Below, one piece after another: positions 1 through 8,627 of a DNA stretch of 64,000 nucleotides. Numbering within the stretch: position 1 is the stretch's first letter; every line of letters starts with the position of its first letter. The notes beneath the pieces were generated by a model, which did not search any database, was not told the origin of the DNA, and worked only from the letters and a program-made list of their open reading frames with translations. The position numbers and the translations under genes were made by a program. Location of the stretch: the NCBI GenBank assembly GCA_041652575.1, contig JBAZHC010000003.1, forward strand, positions 62,001-126,000. The letters run 5' to 3'. The stretch comes from Phycisphaerae bacterium (GTDB taxonomy: Bacteria > Planctomycetota > Phycisphaerae > Sedimentisphaerales > UBA12454).

Positions 1-388
1 ATTTTCGCTGCTTTTCCACTTTGTCCTGACACAACGCAGGAACATCTTTCAAGTCAAGCATCTGCTGACATTGCTCAAGTGATGCTTTTTGTTTTTCTAT
101 TTCACTGCGGCATTGTTCAATCTCATTTTTCAAAATCAGATTTTGACTATTTATGCCGTTGGCTTCCTGAAATGCCTTCTCCTTTTCCTGACGGCATTGC
201 TCGAGCAATTTCTTCTGTTTTTCTATCTCGCTCCGGCATTGCGCAATTTCTTTTGTTAAATCCATATTCTCACTGGCTATGAGCCTGTCTTTTCTGCTGA
301 TGCCGGCAGTTTTCTTTTGCTGAGCCTGCTCACAGCCAAGGAAAACGACTAATGAGAAAATGATCGGTAAACTGTAAAATCTTTTCAT
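1..388 (-). CDS. Coiled-coil lipoprotein, partial (runs off the window start)
   Basis: Reading from an ATG at 388 on the minus strand gives an uninterrupted frame that leaves the window at base 1, so the C-terminus is missing. The N-terminus is MKRFYSLPIIFSLVVFLGCE: positive residues, a hydrophobic stretch and an FLGC lipobox, so it is probably a lipid-anchored envelope protein. The mature part is charged, likely coiled coil, and contains a repeated segment: QCRSEIEKQK followed by LEQC occurs twice about 50 residues apart, with cysteines at matching places. A GGGCAGG box lies just before the ATG. No family is recognised; a role as structural or periplasmic scaffold would be a guess. Confidence 0.75.
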   Translation of the reverse strand, partial: MKRFYSLPIIFSLVVFLGCEQAQQKKTAGISRKDRLIASENMDLTKEIAQCRSEIEKQKKLLEQCRQEKEKAFQEANGINSQNLILKNEIEQCRSEIEKQKASLEQCQQMLDLKDVPALCQDKVEKQRK

Positions 389-477
389 AACCTGCCCTTT
401 AATAAGAACTTCTAAGTTGTTTAGATTATAACAGGAATCCTGCCGAGGTCAACACTGTGTACGGGGCTATAAACCCC

Positions 478-520
478 AAAAAAAACGGAAGATTCTGCCG
501 TGGCGTCAGAATCTTCCGTT
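478..520 (-). terminator. Strong intrinsic terminator
   Basis: A perfect 14-bp stem (arms 484-497 and 507-520, 9-nt loop) is followed on the minus strand by a run of eight T (485-478). It lies about 105 bases downstream of the lysine-rich small ORF at 626-694 and just before the lipoprotein gene, so it most likely ends the transcript carrying the small ORF. Confidence 0.85.
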
Positions 521-625
521 GCCTTGTGAGCTGAAATCAAAATTTTGAGTTACGGCCCACGGTTCTGAAAGCCGTCGATTAACCTTGCTGTCACGCAACG
601 AATCTCCGACGACTAAACATCAGAA

Positions 626-694
626 CTATTTCTTTTTCTTTTTTGCTACTTTCTTCTTTGCAACTTTCTTTTTTGCTGCTTTTTTCTTTGCCAT
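626..694 (-). CDS. 22-residue lysine/alanine-rich basic peptide
   Basis: An ATG at 694 is preceded by AAAGGAGGTGA, an essentially perfect Shine-Dalgarno sequence, 9 nt upstream. The reading frame encodes MAKKKAAKKKVAKKK and then VAKKKKK before TAG, so 15 of 22 residues are lysine and the rest Met, Ala or Val. The composition resembles the basic tails of histone H1-like and Hc1-like proteins, so nucleic-acid binding is a reasonable inference but not shown. It has its own promoter-like sequence (740-767) and a strong terminator (478-520), giving a transcript of about 250 nt of which the ORF is only a quarter; the RNA could therefore also act as a small regulatory RNA. A longer overlapping frame in the same region lacks comparable start signals. 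Confidence 0.6.
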   Translation of the reverse strand: MAKKKAAKKKVAKKKVAKKKKK

Positions 695-739
695 TCTTGC
701 TCACCTCCTTTCGGTAGAAAAAGGTTTGAATGACAATAC

Positions 740-767
740 TTTTTACATCATCAGACGTAACTGTCAA
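740..767 (-). promoter_or_regulatory. Sigma70-type promoter for the lysine-rich micro-ORF
   Basis: On the minus strand a perfect -35 hexamer TTGACA (767-762) is followed after 16 bp by TAAAAA (745-740), a four-of-six match to the -10 box. Transcription would start near 733, leaving a leader of about 40 nt before the start codon at 694. Confidence 0.5.
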
Positions 768-1215
768 TCTCTTTTTGTCATAAGTACGTCTATTTAACAA
801 GTTTATCGTCAAATAACTGTAAAATTCTTCACAATTTTTTGATATTCAAACACTCCGATAGTCTCTGTGACAATTTTAATCTTAAAAAACATCAAAACAA
901 AAAAACATTCTTCACACAAATCTTATAGTGTGATAAACTTATCTGAAGACAAAAAAACATTGATACTGCGCAAAAATTAAGGTTTTTGCATGCTGAACAT
1001 AGATTTGAAAGAACTATTATCCAACAACATGATTATCATAAGACGGCGATACATTGCAGGCGAAAGTAAATACAAGTTTTTTTTCTAAATTTTTTGTAAA
1101 AAATCGTGTAAAATCATCCTAATGTATTTTTTTTTAGTTGGAATCGATATTTTTTTGTAGAATTAGCAACAGTTTGTTTGTTAGATTTTCCTGAAATAAC
1201 GGATTTGTAATCTTT
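768..1215. other. A+T-rich intergenic region without a recognised gene
   Basis: About 450 bases between the micro-ORF promoter and nadD. The sequence is very A+T-rich with several poly-T and poly-A runs. I see no open frame with a ribosome-binding site, no tRNA and no convincing hairpin with a T-run. It presumably holds the nadD promoter, but no clear -35/-10 pair stands out. Confidence 0.4.
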
Positions 1216-1839
1216 ATGGCAGAAAAAATTATACTATTCGGCGGCACATTCGACCCTGTGCATACAGGTCATATCGAAGTTGCGCAGGCGGCAGCAGAAA
1301 AAATCGGCGCGAAAAAAGTTATTCTTATTCCCGCAAGACGTTCGCCGCACAAAAATCAAAAACCTCTGGCAGAAGACATTGACCGAGTGTCGATGCTTAA
1401 ACTTGCCATCGCCGGTAAAAACATCTTCCAGATAAGCCCTATCGAACTTAACAGGGCCGAGCCAAGCTACACTATTGACACAATTCATCAGGTACAACAA
1501 AGTTTCGGCAGTAATTACGAACTTTACTGGCTAATCGGCGCCGATATGCTCAGTTCCCTGTCTAAATGGTATAAAATCGATGAATTGCTGAACGAATGCA
1601 ATATATGTGTAATGAACCGCGGAGGCTTCGATAAGCCTGATTTCGACAGTCTGGCCGATAAATTCAGCAAAGACAATATCGAAAAGCTACGGGAAAATTC
1701 GATTGAGACGCCCGCGATAGAGATAAGCAGCACAGAAATACGTCAGAAATTATTCAACGATGAAGATGTCAGTCAATATCTCCATCCTAAAGTATTAAAT
1801 TATATCAGAAGCCGCAGACTCTACACACTTACCGATTAG
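1216..1839 (+). CDS. nadD: Nicotinate-nucleotide adenylyltransferase
   Basis: A 207-residue cytoplasmic enzyme that adenylates nicotinate mononucleotide with ATP to give deamido-NAD, the penultimate step of NAD synthesis. The nucleotidyltransferase signature GGTFDPVHTGH is at residues 9-19, with the two histidines that bind ATP phosphates. The C-terminal ISSTEIR motif near residue 170 is the second ATP-binding signature, and length is typical for NadD. The ATG at 1216 places the signature at the usual distance from the N-terminus, although only a weak GGA lies upstream. The gene converges on the RACo-like gene and their stop codons overlap by four bases. Confidence 0.95.
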   Translation: MAEKIILFGGTFDPVHTGHIEVAQAAAEKIGAKKVILIPARRSPHKNQKPLAEDIDRVSMLKLAIAGKNIFQISPIELNRAEPSYTIDTIHQVQQSFGSNYELYWLIGADMLSSLSKWYKIDELLNECNICVMNRGGFDKPDFDSLADKFSKDNIEKLRENSIETPAIEISSTEIRQKLFNDEDVSQYLHPKVLNYIRSRRLYTLTD

Positions 1840-3452
1840 CCCGGGAAAATCATAGCATTGGCGAATTCATTCTGGAAGTCGCTGTCAACAGATAATTCTA
1901 TATGACCGGACTGCCTGGCAAGGTTTTCAGCCTTTTGTCTTGCATCAATTGACAGCAGTGCAAACTTTGCCCCCGCAAGTGAAGAGTTACCTATAAAAGA
2001 TATTTTCTCGTGTTCGATACCGGCCGGCAAAAGACCTATTCTTTGTGCGTGATTTCTGCGTATGAAACTGCCGAACCCTCCCGCGATGAGTACACGTTTT
2101 AAATCCTGTGCCGTAATGCCCGCTTTTTTGAGCATTATATTTATTCCCGCCCGAATTGCTCCAACGGCAAGCTGAATCTGTCGAATGTCTCTCTGTGTGA
2201 TTTTAATTTTCTTTTCAATCACAAACGCAGGCTGCTCATTCGTATCTATGACAATTCTTTGGGCGATTTTAGGCGGAAGCGTCTCCGGCCTGACAATTCT
2301 GCCGGTTATGTCAACGATACCGGCACTGAGAAGTTCGGCGGTAATATCGATAAGCCCGCTGCCGCAGATACCTGCAGGCGGCACATTGCCTATAACACCA
2401 AAAACGCAATCGTTGTCGAATGTTACTTTTTCGATGGCCCCTGCCGCTGCCCGCATTCCGCAGGATATCCCTGCCCCTTCGAATGCAGGGCCTGCCGCTG
2501 TCGAAGCCGCTATAATTTTATTATCTTTAACCAGTATGATTTCACCGTTGGTACCAATATCAATCAGCAATATGGGCTGGGGCTGATTCAATATATCCGC
2601 CGCCAGCATATCCGCTGATATATCGCCGCCGACAAACCCGCCGATAACGGGGAATATATAAACAATGCCTTTATGATTTATTTCAAGTTTTAGTTCCGAT
2701 GCGTTTACTACATTCGCTCCCCGATAAACAGGCTCGAAAGGCAACTGACCCAGCGGCGACGGGTCTATGCCGCAGACAAGATGCTCCATAGCTGTATTGC
2801 CGGCGATAGTAATTTCATAAACATCTTCCCGCTTTATCCGACCCTGTCTGCAGAGAGTACCTATCATTTCATTTATTTGCCGAACGACTAAACGCTGAAG
2901 CTCCTTAAGGCCGGTTTGACTGGCGGCGTAATTAATCCTGCTGATAATATCATCTCCGCAGGAAATTTGCGGATTATGAGCACCTGTAACGGCGATTTCA
3001 GTACCGTCCCGAAGATTCAATAGCGAAGTGGCCAAGGTCGTAGTGCCAAGGTCAACAGCGACGCCAAAACACGTATGACAATTAGCATAATTTCCATTAG
3101 GAATAATGGTTTGAAGAATAATATTGGAATCAACAACAACTTTATTCAGCCCCGAAAGCAGTGAACTTTGCGGCACTTCGATAACCGTATCTTCAAAGAC
3201 GGCATTTTGACAGGCCAGCCGATAGTTTTCATTCAGTTCTTCAGCCGTGAATATCTTTTTATCGGCTTCGACCGGCGTGCTTTGGGGCGATACTATTTTT
3301 ACCCTGCATTTACCGCAGGTGCCCGCCCCGCCGCAGGGTGTATCTAAAATTATTCCCGCTACGGCGGCTGCTTCAATTATCTTTGTACCCTTGAGAACAT
3401 AAACCGTTCTACCCTGCGGTTGGAAGGTAACTTTAATCTGTTGCTGGTTCAT
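1836..3452 (-). CDS. RACo-like ASKHA protein with 2Fe-2S ferredoxin domain (DUF4445)
   Basis: 538 residues. The N-terminal 90 residues form a plant-type [2Fe-2S] ferredoxin domain with Cys40, Cys46, Cys49 and Cys81 (PCGGAGTCGKC core). The rest is an actin/Hsp70-type ATPase fold with the phosphate loops VAVDLGTTTLATSLL and DIGTNGEI and glycine-rich segments such as IAGGFGSF. Characterised relatives (RACo, RamA-like activators) use ATP to drive reduction of inactive Co(II) corrinoid proteins back to Co(I). No corrinoid protein or methyltransferase is in the window, so the partner is unknown. It starts five bases after the stop of the radical SAM gene, so the two are probably co-transcribed. It is somewhat shorter than many family members (about 600 or more). 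Confidence 0.85.
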   Translation of the reverse strand: MNQQQIKVTFQPQGRTVYVLKGTKIIEAAAVAGIILDTPCGGAGTCGKCRVKIVSPQSTPVEADKKIFTAEELNENYRLACQNAVFEDTVIEVPQSSLLSGLNKVVVDSNIILQTIIPNGNYANCHTCFGVAVDLGTTTLATSLLNLRDGTEIAVTGAHNPQISCGDDIISRINYAASQTGLKELQRLVVRQINEMIGTLCRQGRIKREDVYEITIAGNTAMEHLVCGIDPSPLGQLPFEPVYRGANVVNASELKLEINHKGIVYIFPVIGGFVGGDISADMLAADILNQPQPILLIDIGTNGEIILVKDNKIIAASTAAGPAFEGAGISCGMRAAAGAIEKVTFDNDCVFGVIGNVPPAGICGSGLIDITAELLSAGIVDITGRIVRPETLPPKIAQRIVIDTNEQPAFVIEKKIKITQRDIRQIQLAVGAIRAGINIMLKKAGITAQDLKRVLIAGGFGSFIRRNHAQRIGLLPAGIEHEKISFIGNSSLAGAKFALLSIDARQKAENLARQSGHIELSVDSDFQNEFANAMIFPG

Positions 3453-3457
3453 AGTTT

Positions 3458-4375
3458 CTAAACAACCTTATAGTAAATTATGTCATTTTGCCTGACAGTT
3501 TCGATTCTGCCTGAATTAATCAAGTTTTCAGTATGCTTTAAAAGTTCTATTTTCGATATTTTCAGGCCTGCCGCTATGTCGTCGGACGAGCAAGGCCTTC
3601 GTTTCAGCATTTCAACAATATCATCTTCTTTTACCTTAAAATCACCGGCCTTATCATCACTTTTGAAATCCGCTATCACTTCGGCATTTTTGCAAATCCT
3701 TTTCGCAATCTGCGCAAGTCTCTGATGACTGATTGCATTTACATTCTCGGCAGGCGGCCGGGTAACCGTGTTAAGCTGAACCTTGTCAGGTCTTATTTTC
3801 TCGATACATTGCGCAATTTTGTCAACCTGTTCATCGCTGTCATTAATACCGGCAATTAAGAAAACTTCCAGCCAGTATTTACCTTTGAATTCTTTTCGGA
3901 AGTCAATCAGCCCCTGCAGCATTTTATCGAATACAATCTCCGGACATGGACGATTTATTTTTCTAAATGTTTCTTCATCGCCGGCATCAAGCGAAGGTAT
4001 AACAACATCGGCATTTTTAATGTCTTCTCTGACCTGAGGCATAAACAGAAGCGAACCGTTGGTTATCACCGCTACCGGAATATCGGTAATCTGTTTAATT
4101 TTTTCTATAAGCAGACCACAATCGCTATACAGGGTCGGCTCACCCGAACCGGAAAGGGTAATATAGTCCGGCTTTGTTATTAATTTGCCTTTGAGTTCGG
4201 CGATAATTTCATCTGTCGATATCCAGATTTTTCTTTCTATTGTTTTTTCTGTCGTGCGTCCTACCTGGCAATAAATACAATCATAAGTACAGGTTTTAGA
4301 GGGTATAAGGTCAATGCCAAGCGAGCGGCCAAGTCGTCTTGAGGGCACGGGGCCGAAAATATGTTCTGTTTTCAT
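3458..4375 (-). CDS. Radical SAM protein (COG0731-like)
   Basis: 305 residues from the ATG at 4375; the frame extends further upstream but would overlap the MBL gene, and homologous N-termini begin close to the GPVPSRRLGRSLG segment seen here at residues 8-20. The radical SAM cluster motif C-x3-C-x2-C is at Cys29, Cys33 and Cys36 (CTYDCIYCQVG). The glycine-rich SAM site follows as LSGSGEPTLY. The last 60 or so residues (MLKRRPCSSDDIAAGLKIS) look like a winged-helix domain. The family includes relatives of wyosine-synthesis enzymes, but this subgroup's substrate is unknown. Between an MBL hydrolase and a RACo-like activator, both metal proteins, so a role in metallo-cofactor chemistry is plausible. 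Confidence 0.85.
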   Translation of the reverse strand: MKTEHIFGPVPSRRLGRSLGIDLIPSKTCTYDCIYCQVGRTTEKTIERKIWISTDEIIAELKGKLITKPDYITLSGSGEPTLYSDCGLLIEKIKQITDIPVAVITNGSLLFMPQVREDIKNADVVIPSLDAGDEETFRKINRPCPEIVFDKMLQGLIDFRKEFKGKYWLEVFLIAGINDSDEQVDKIAQCIEKIRPDKVQLNTVTRPPAENVNAISHQRLAQIAKRICKNAEVIADFKSDDKAGDFKVKEDDIVEMLKRRPCSSDDIAAGLKISKIELLKHTENLINSGRIETVRQNDIIYYKVV

Positions 4376-4388
4376 ATCTGTTTTTCTT

Positions 4389-5237
4389 TCATATTGTCTG
4401 AAATTCGCAATTTGTGCCCACCGAGCACATAAAACATCGTTTGGGATATTGTTTTTCGAGTTCAAGAACCGCTTCTGTCCCGGTGCAGTGGCCGGGGCCT
4501 ATTCGCTGAATTCCGAACCGTTCGAGACTATCTATGACTTTTGAAATTTTCGATTTTCCACTGCCGACAAGATGGAAACCGCCCATAATCGTATGTACAT
4601 TTTTAATGCCGCTGATTTTCGTGATATAATCGAGCGTATTGATAACTCCGGCATGGGCACAGCCGAAAATAACAACCAATCCGTCTTTAGTATTAAAGAA
4701 TACTGACTGGTCGTCAGGAAGACTATCCGGCTGTTTGGCGTTCTCGTCAAGAAAGAAATTTTGTCCCTCAACTTCAAAGTTATTGATTCTTGGGATTTGT
4801 CCGGTAACAAACAGGCCTGGGAAAATTTCCGTCGGTTCTTTTGTCCAGACAACGCCATCTGTATTATTATGCGATTCAATAACTTTTTTGGAACCATCTG
4901 GTATTCCGACAAATTTGCCTGAGCCGCTTCGAAAGCTGTACTTTTTGTCAATTGCGTTGGGGTGAATGTAAACTTTGGCCTTTTTGGCAATATTGCCAAC
5001 CGCGTTCAGGCCGCCGGTATGGTCGTAATGGCCGTGGCTTATTACAATCGCATCGGTATCGGCTATGTTTATCCCGAGAATCTCGGCGTTTCGTATAACA
5101 ATGCCGGTCTGACCGGTATCGAACATAAGTTTCTGGTCTCCGTATTCAATCCAGAAACTGATGCCGTGCTCCGACAGCAACCCGTCGCCTTGGGCTGTAT
5201 TTTCCACAAGTGTAGTTATCTTTACTCTTTTAGACAC
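4389..5237 (-). CDS. MBL-fold metallo-hydrolase
   Basis: Metallo-beta-lactamase-fold hydrolase of the 7,8-dihydropterin-6-methyl-4-(ribofuranosyl)aminobenzene phosphate synthase-like group. The metal motif HGHYDH is at residues 68-73, with later ligands in FGCAHAG and GGFHLVG and a final GPGHCTG. The GTG at 5237 is chosen as start because AAAGG sits 7 nt upstream; the alternative TTG at 5276 has no such signal. About 282 residues, cytoplasmic. It precedes the radical SAM gene by 13 bases and likely shares its transcript. Confidence 0.85.
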   Translation of the reverse strand: MSKRVKITTLVENTAQGDGLLSEHGISFWIEYGDQKLMFDTGQTGIVIRNAEILGINIADTDAIVISHGHYDHTGGLNAVGNIAKKAKVYIHPNAIDKKYSFRSGSGKFVGIPDGSKKVIESHNNTDGVVWTKEPTEIFPGLFVTGQIPRINNFEVEGQNFFLDENAKQPDSLPDDQSVFFNTKDGLVVIFGCAHAGVINTLDYITKISGIKNVHTIMGGFHLVGSGKSKISKVIDSLERFGIQRIGPGHCTGTEAVLELEKQYPKRCFMCSVGTNCEFQTI

Positions 5238-5288
5238 AATAAAACCTTTTATATACAAGATATACTTTAATATCAAGAAGTTATAACA

Positions 5289-6212
5289 TTACCACCCAAA
5301 AAAGCAGGCAAAATGCCTGTAAAATAGTCCCGTTGCCCTCATCGTGAAAACCGCAAGAATCTGTATAGCCAATACCGCCAGCAGACACAACAGAATTGTC
5401 AAACCCGACTTATCTGCGACATCTTCATAGTTCGGACTGGCATACTGCAGTTGCCAGGCAAGGATAAAAAGCCCGGCAAGGAACAGGTAATGCCAAAAGG
5501 CCTTTCTTATCGGCGCAAAGAAATAATCAGGTCTGAAAAGCATTAAAAGGTCCCTGCTGATACTTACCGTTAATATCGCCATGGGGAACAAAAACATTCC
5601 CAGTATAACAAACGGCATAATGACCCAATTAGTGCTTACGCCGAACAGGTTAAAAATTATCTTCGCGATAATGGCCGGCAGAAGTGACATTAAAAGCGCA
5701 ATAAAGACCGCATAGAAAGAACGCACAACCTTAAACATATAACCAAATCCACCACCAAATTCTATCTGCGGCAATATCTCAACATCGAAAGCGGTGGAAT
5801 AAATTATTTCCGCATAATACCAAAAAATTCCTCCCCAGACAAAAGCTGTGATTATAAAACCTACCGGCAGCAAAACCGTGAATCCCATTGCCGGTCCGAC
5901 TATTCGGAAAGAATAATCGAGATGGATTGTAAAAAATTTTAACGATACTGCTGTAAATATAAAAACAAGAGCAGTAAGACTTTGCTTATCGAAGATAGCC
6001 CGCCATGAATTTTTGAAGACCGCCTCGTAAAAACCCGGCAGTGGGTCATCGAAATCTTTAGACGGTTCGACTTTCTGTACTTTTACATTTTCAGCAGTTG
6101 GAATTATAAAGACCTGGTCGCACCGCAGACATTTTGCCCGTCTGCCGGCATAAATGTCCTTAAACGCACATAAATCCTTGCATTTCGGACAGTGGAACGT
6201 AATAGTAGCCAT
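5289..6212 (-). CDS. Zinc-ribbon multi-pass membrane protein
   Basis: 307 residues. The N-terminus is a small zinc ribbon with Cys8-x2-Cys11 and Cys28-x2-Cys31, ending in CLRCDQVFIIP, a module often seen at the start of planctomycete membrane proteins. From about residue 75 to the end there are five or six hydrophobic segments, for example SLTALVFIFTAVSL, VGFIITAFVWGGIFWYY and FAVFIALLMSLLPAII, so the rest is embedded in the cytoplasmic membrane with the ribbon probably inside. The organisation resembles YIP1/DUF4013-type proteins, but no function is known. It ends just upstream of the MBL gene and begins six bases after pilT. Confidence 0.75.
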   Translation of the reverse strand: MATITFHCPKCKDLCAFKDIYAGRRAKCLRCDQVFIIPTAENVKVQKVEPSKDFDDPLPGFYEAVFKNSWRAIFDKQSLTALVFIFTAVSLKFFTIHLDYSFRIVGPAMGFTVLLPVGFIITAFVWGGIFWYYAEIIYSTAFDVEILPQIEFGGGFGYMFKVVRSFYAVFIALLMSLLPAIIAKIIFNLFGVSTNWVIMPFVILGMFLFPMAILTVSISRDLLMLFRPDYFFAPIRKAFWHYLFLAGLFILAWQLQYASPNYEDVADKSGLTILLCLLAVLAIQILAVFTMRATGLFYRHFACFFGW

Positions 6213-6218
6213 CGATAT

Positions 6219-7361
6219 TTACACCGTAACCGTATTCATCGCATCGATAAAGCACTGATAATCATTGACCCACTTTTTGGCTTCGAGCAGGTCCAGTTTG
6301 CCGGTCTTTACAAGCCTGGCAAGATGCGTCTCAAAGGTTATCATTCTTTCATCAGGCTTGTCTTTTGTCTTTGTCTGGAGCTGCGAATAAAGCTGCTCAA
6401 TCTTGCCGTTTCTAATCAAATTCGCACAGGCGTAATTATTGTTCATTATCTCCATACAGATAAGTCTTCCTGTGCCGTCTTTTTTGGGGATAAGCTTTTG
6501 ACAGATTACATAAGCCAGGCCAAGCGAAAGCTGGTTGCTGACCTCATCCTGCCTCGTAGATGGGAAATAATCCAGAATTCTTGTGATAGTTCCCGTAACA
6601 TCGCGTGTATGCAGCGTTGAAAAAACCAGATGCCCCGTCTCAGCGGCCATCAGCGTCATCGCAATCGTTTCGGCGTCTCTCATCTCACCGACAAAAATCA
6701 CATCCGGGTCCTCACGAAGCATAGCCTTTAAACCTGCCGAAAATGACGGCACATCCCTGCCTACCTCACGCTGCGAAACAACGGCGCCTTTCTGCTTAAG
6801 AAGATACTCAATCGGCTCTTCAACGGAAATTATCCGGCAGGCTTTTGTTTCGCTTATCCTGTCGAGAAACGAGGCTATAGTGGTCGATTTGCCGGCGCCT
6901 GTAATGCCCGTAAGAAGGACAAGGCCGTTCTGGAGATGGACAATATCTTTGTAAACTTCGTTCGGAAATCCGACATCCTCAAGTTTTGGCACATCGCTTC
7001 CCAGCGCCCTGATAGCGGCGGCAGGCCCGTCGTTGTCCATAAAGACATTGATTCTGAACTGCAAATCAGAATAATGGTAAGAACAGTCAACGTTGTTATG
7101 GGCCTTAAATTCAGCGATTTTCTTTTCGCCGAGCAATGGGAAAATAAGGGCTTCGGCGATTTGTTTGGTTACAATTTCGCCGCGGAGTTTCATAAGATTA
7201 CCGTCAAATCGAAATGCAGGCTGAACCCCTACTTTTATGTGCAGGTCGGAAACTCTCATCACGCCGTGCCTTTTAAAATAGGCAAGCATATCCTCCATGC
7301 TCCAACTGCCGAATTCAGCGTTTTTGTAAACTTTCGCACTTACGGAATAGTTTTCAGCCAT
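6219..7361 (-). CDS. pilT: PilT-like type IV pilus retraction ATPase
   Basis: 380 residues from ATG 7361, which has AAAGGG six nt upstream; a longer frame from TTG 7391 lacks this. It is a GspE/PilT-family hexameric ATPase. Walker A is GITGAGKST at residues 152-160, followed by the Asp box region, Walker B DPDVIFVGEMRD, and the His box HLVFSTLHTRD, all in family order. The N-terminal SDLHIKVG segment is typical of PilT/PilU rather than PilB, and there is no tetracysteine zinc motif. Its role would be pilus retraction and twitching. No other pilus gene is nearby, which is usual for planctomycete PilT paralogues. Confidence 0.9.
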   Translation of the reverse strand: MAENYSVSAKVYKNAEFGSWSMEDMLAYFKRHGVMRVSDLHIKVGVQPAFRFDGNLMKLRGEIVTKQIAEALIFPLLGEKKIAEFKAHNNVDCSYHYSDLQFRINVFMDNDGPAAAIRALGSDVPKLEDVGFPNEVYKDIVHLQNGLVLLTGITGAGKSTTIASFLDRISETKACRIISVEEPIEYLLKQKGAVVSQREVGRDVPSFSAGLKAMLREDPDVIFVGEMRDAETIAMTLMAAETGHLVFSTLHTRDVTGTITRILDYFPSTRQDEVSNQLSLGLAYVICQKLIPKKDGTGRLICMEIMNNNYACANLIRNGKIEQLYSQLQTKTKDKPDERMITFETHLARLVKTGKLDLLEAKKWVNDYQCFIDAMNTVTV

Positions 7362-7505
7362 AACTGACCCTTTCAAGGCAGGATATGTCAATTTTAAGCT
7401 TTCAGGCGGTTAAAATCAAATACAAAGACTCACCCCCGCATCTGTAAACCTTTGCAATATGAATAGAGTATTGTTATGATGTTTTCGTTACAAAAAAAGG
7501 CAAAA

Positions 7506-8261
7506 ATGACAGAAAAAATAGAACAAAAATTTACTGAAATGTCTCTTGGCGATCACCTCGAAGAGCTTCGGGCAAGGGTGATACTGGCCCTGCTCGGAAT
7601 CGCTGCCGCCCTGGCAATATGTATGTTTTTCGCACGGTTTTTTCTTTCGTTAATGGCAAAGCCATATATTCACGCACTTCAGCAAGTCGATATGGAGCCG
7701 ATGCTTCAGGCGATTTCCTTATCTGAAAAATTTATGGTTTATATGAAAACGGGTCTCCTGTTCGGCATAGTTTTTTCATCGCCTTGGGTAATTTATCAAT
7801 TGTGGCAGTTTATTTCCGCCGGTCTATATCCGAAAGAGCGCAAACTTGTTTATTTTATCGCGCCTGTCTGTACCGTTTTATTTATCACCGGCGCTGCGTT
7901 TTACCTGTTTTTAATCGCACCGATAGTGATAAAGTTTTTCGTCAGTTTCGATACCGGTATAAAGTTTGTTCAGACACAGGTAACGCTGGACAGTTATATC
8001 AACTTTATGATTTCTATGACGTTTGTTTTCGCGATAACTTTCCAGATGCCCGTCGCGATTGTCGCGGCAAACTGGATAGGGATTGTTTCTCTTGAAAACC
8101 TTAAAAAAGTACGCAAATATGTTTTGCTGGCAATTTTTATTATCGCCGCAATTGTAACCCCTCCGGATGTAATAAGCCAAATCGCCCTGGCCGTTCCTTT
8201 GTATATATTATATGAACTGGCGATAGTTTTTTGTATTCTGACTCGCAAAAAAATTCAATAA
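7506..8261 (+). CDS. tatC: Twin-arginine translocase subunit TatC
   Basis: Six-helix membrane protein that recognises twin-arginine signal peptides. The conserved start SLGDHLEELRARV is at residues 12-24 of the 251-residue form. The segment PWVIYQLWQFISAGLYPKERK is the most conserved TatC loop. Six hydrophobic helices follow the family order. The ATG at 7506 is preferred because AAAAGG lies about five nt upstream, although ATGs at 7476 and 7479 would add ten and nine residues. It converges on tatA, and three likely Tat substrates lie within 5 kb. Confidence 0.95.
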   Translation: MTEKIEQKFTEMSLGDHLEELRARVILALLGIAAALAICMFFARFFLSLMAKPYIHALQQVDMEPMLQAISLSEKFMVYMKTGLLFGIVFSSPWVIYQLWQFISAGLYPKERKLVYFIAPVCTVLFITGAAFYLFLIAPIVIKFFVSFDTGIKFVQTQVTLDSYINFMISMTFVFAITFQMPVAIVAANWIGIVSLENLKKVRKYVLLAIFIIAAIVTPPDVISQIALAVPLYILYELAIVFCILTRKKIQ

Positions 8262-8279
8262 ACCAAAAATCAGCGGGCC

Positions 8280-8495
8280 TTATTGTTTTTTCTCGTCGTC
8301 ATCAGGATTAGTCTTTTTTTCAATCTCGTCCTTAGTTTCGTTCAGTCCTTTTTTGAACTCCGTCAGACTCTTTCCCAGTGAACGGGCGATTTCCGGCAGG
8401 CGTCTGCCGAAAATCAGCAGCGCGATAATCAAGACTATGACCATTTCTCCCCATCCGGGTGTCCATGCCAGAACATACTTGGTTGTTTCCAACAT
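8280..8495 (-). CDS. tatA: Twin-arginine translocase subunit TatA/TatE
   Basis: 71 residues from ATG 8495, which has GGGAG 8 nt upstream; another ATG at 8519 would add eight residues. One transmembrane helix (GEMVIVLIIALLIFG) is followed by the FGRRLPEIARSLGKSL amphipathic segment that defines the TatA/B family, then an acidic/lysine tail. The short length and tail suit TatA/TatE rather than TatB. It would form the pore component with TatC, encoded on the opposite strand with stop codons 18 bases apart. Confidence 0.92.
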   Translation of the reverse strand: MLETTKYVLAWTPGWGEMVIVLIIALLIFGRRLPEIARSLGKSLTEFKKGLNETKDEIEKKTNPDDDEKKQ

Positions 8496-8627
8496 ATTTA
8501 TACTCCCATTTAATACCATGAATTATCTGCTATAAAAATCGATACAAGTTGACGCTCAAGCTTTATAACAGTATAATCACAACCAATTAAGGTTGCAAGC
8601 ATCTAAAATTTTATAAAGGCTGATGTT

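Noticed and set aside
591..812. A 73-codon minus-strand frame overlapping the lysine-rich micro-ORF
   Set aside because: It lacks a ribosome-binding site at its start, while the shorter 22-codon frame has a perfect one; the basic part is just a shifted reading of the same repeats.
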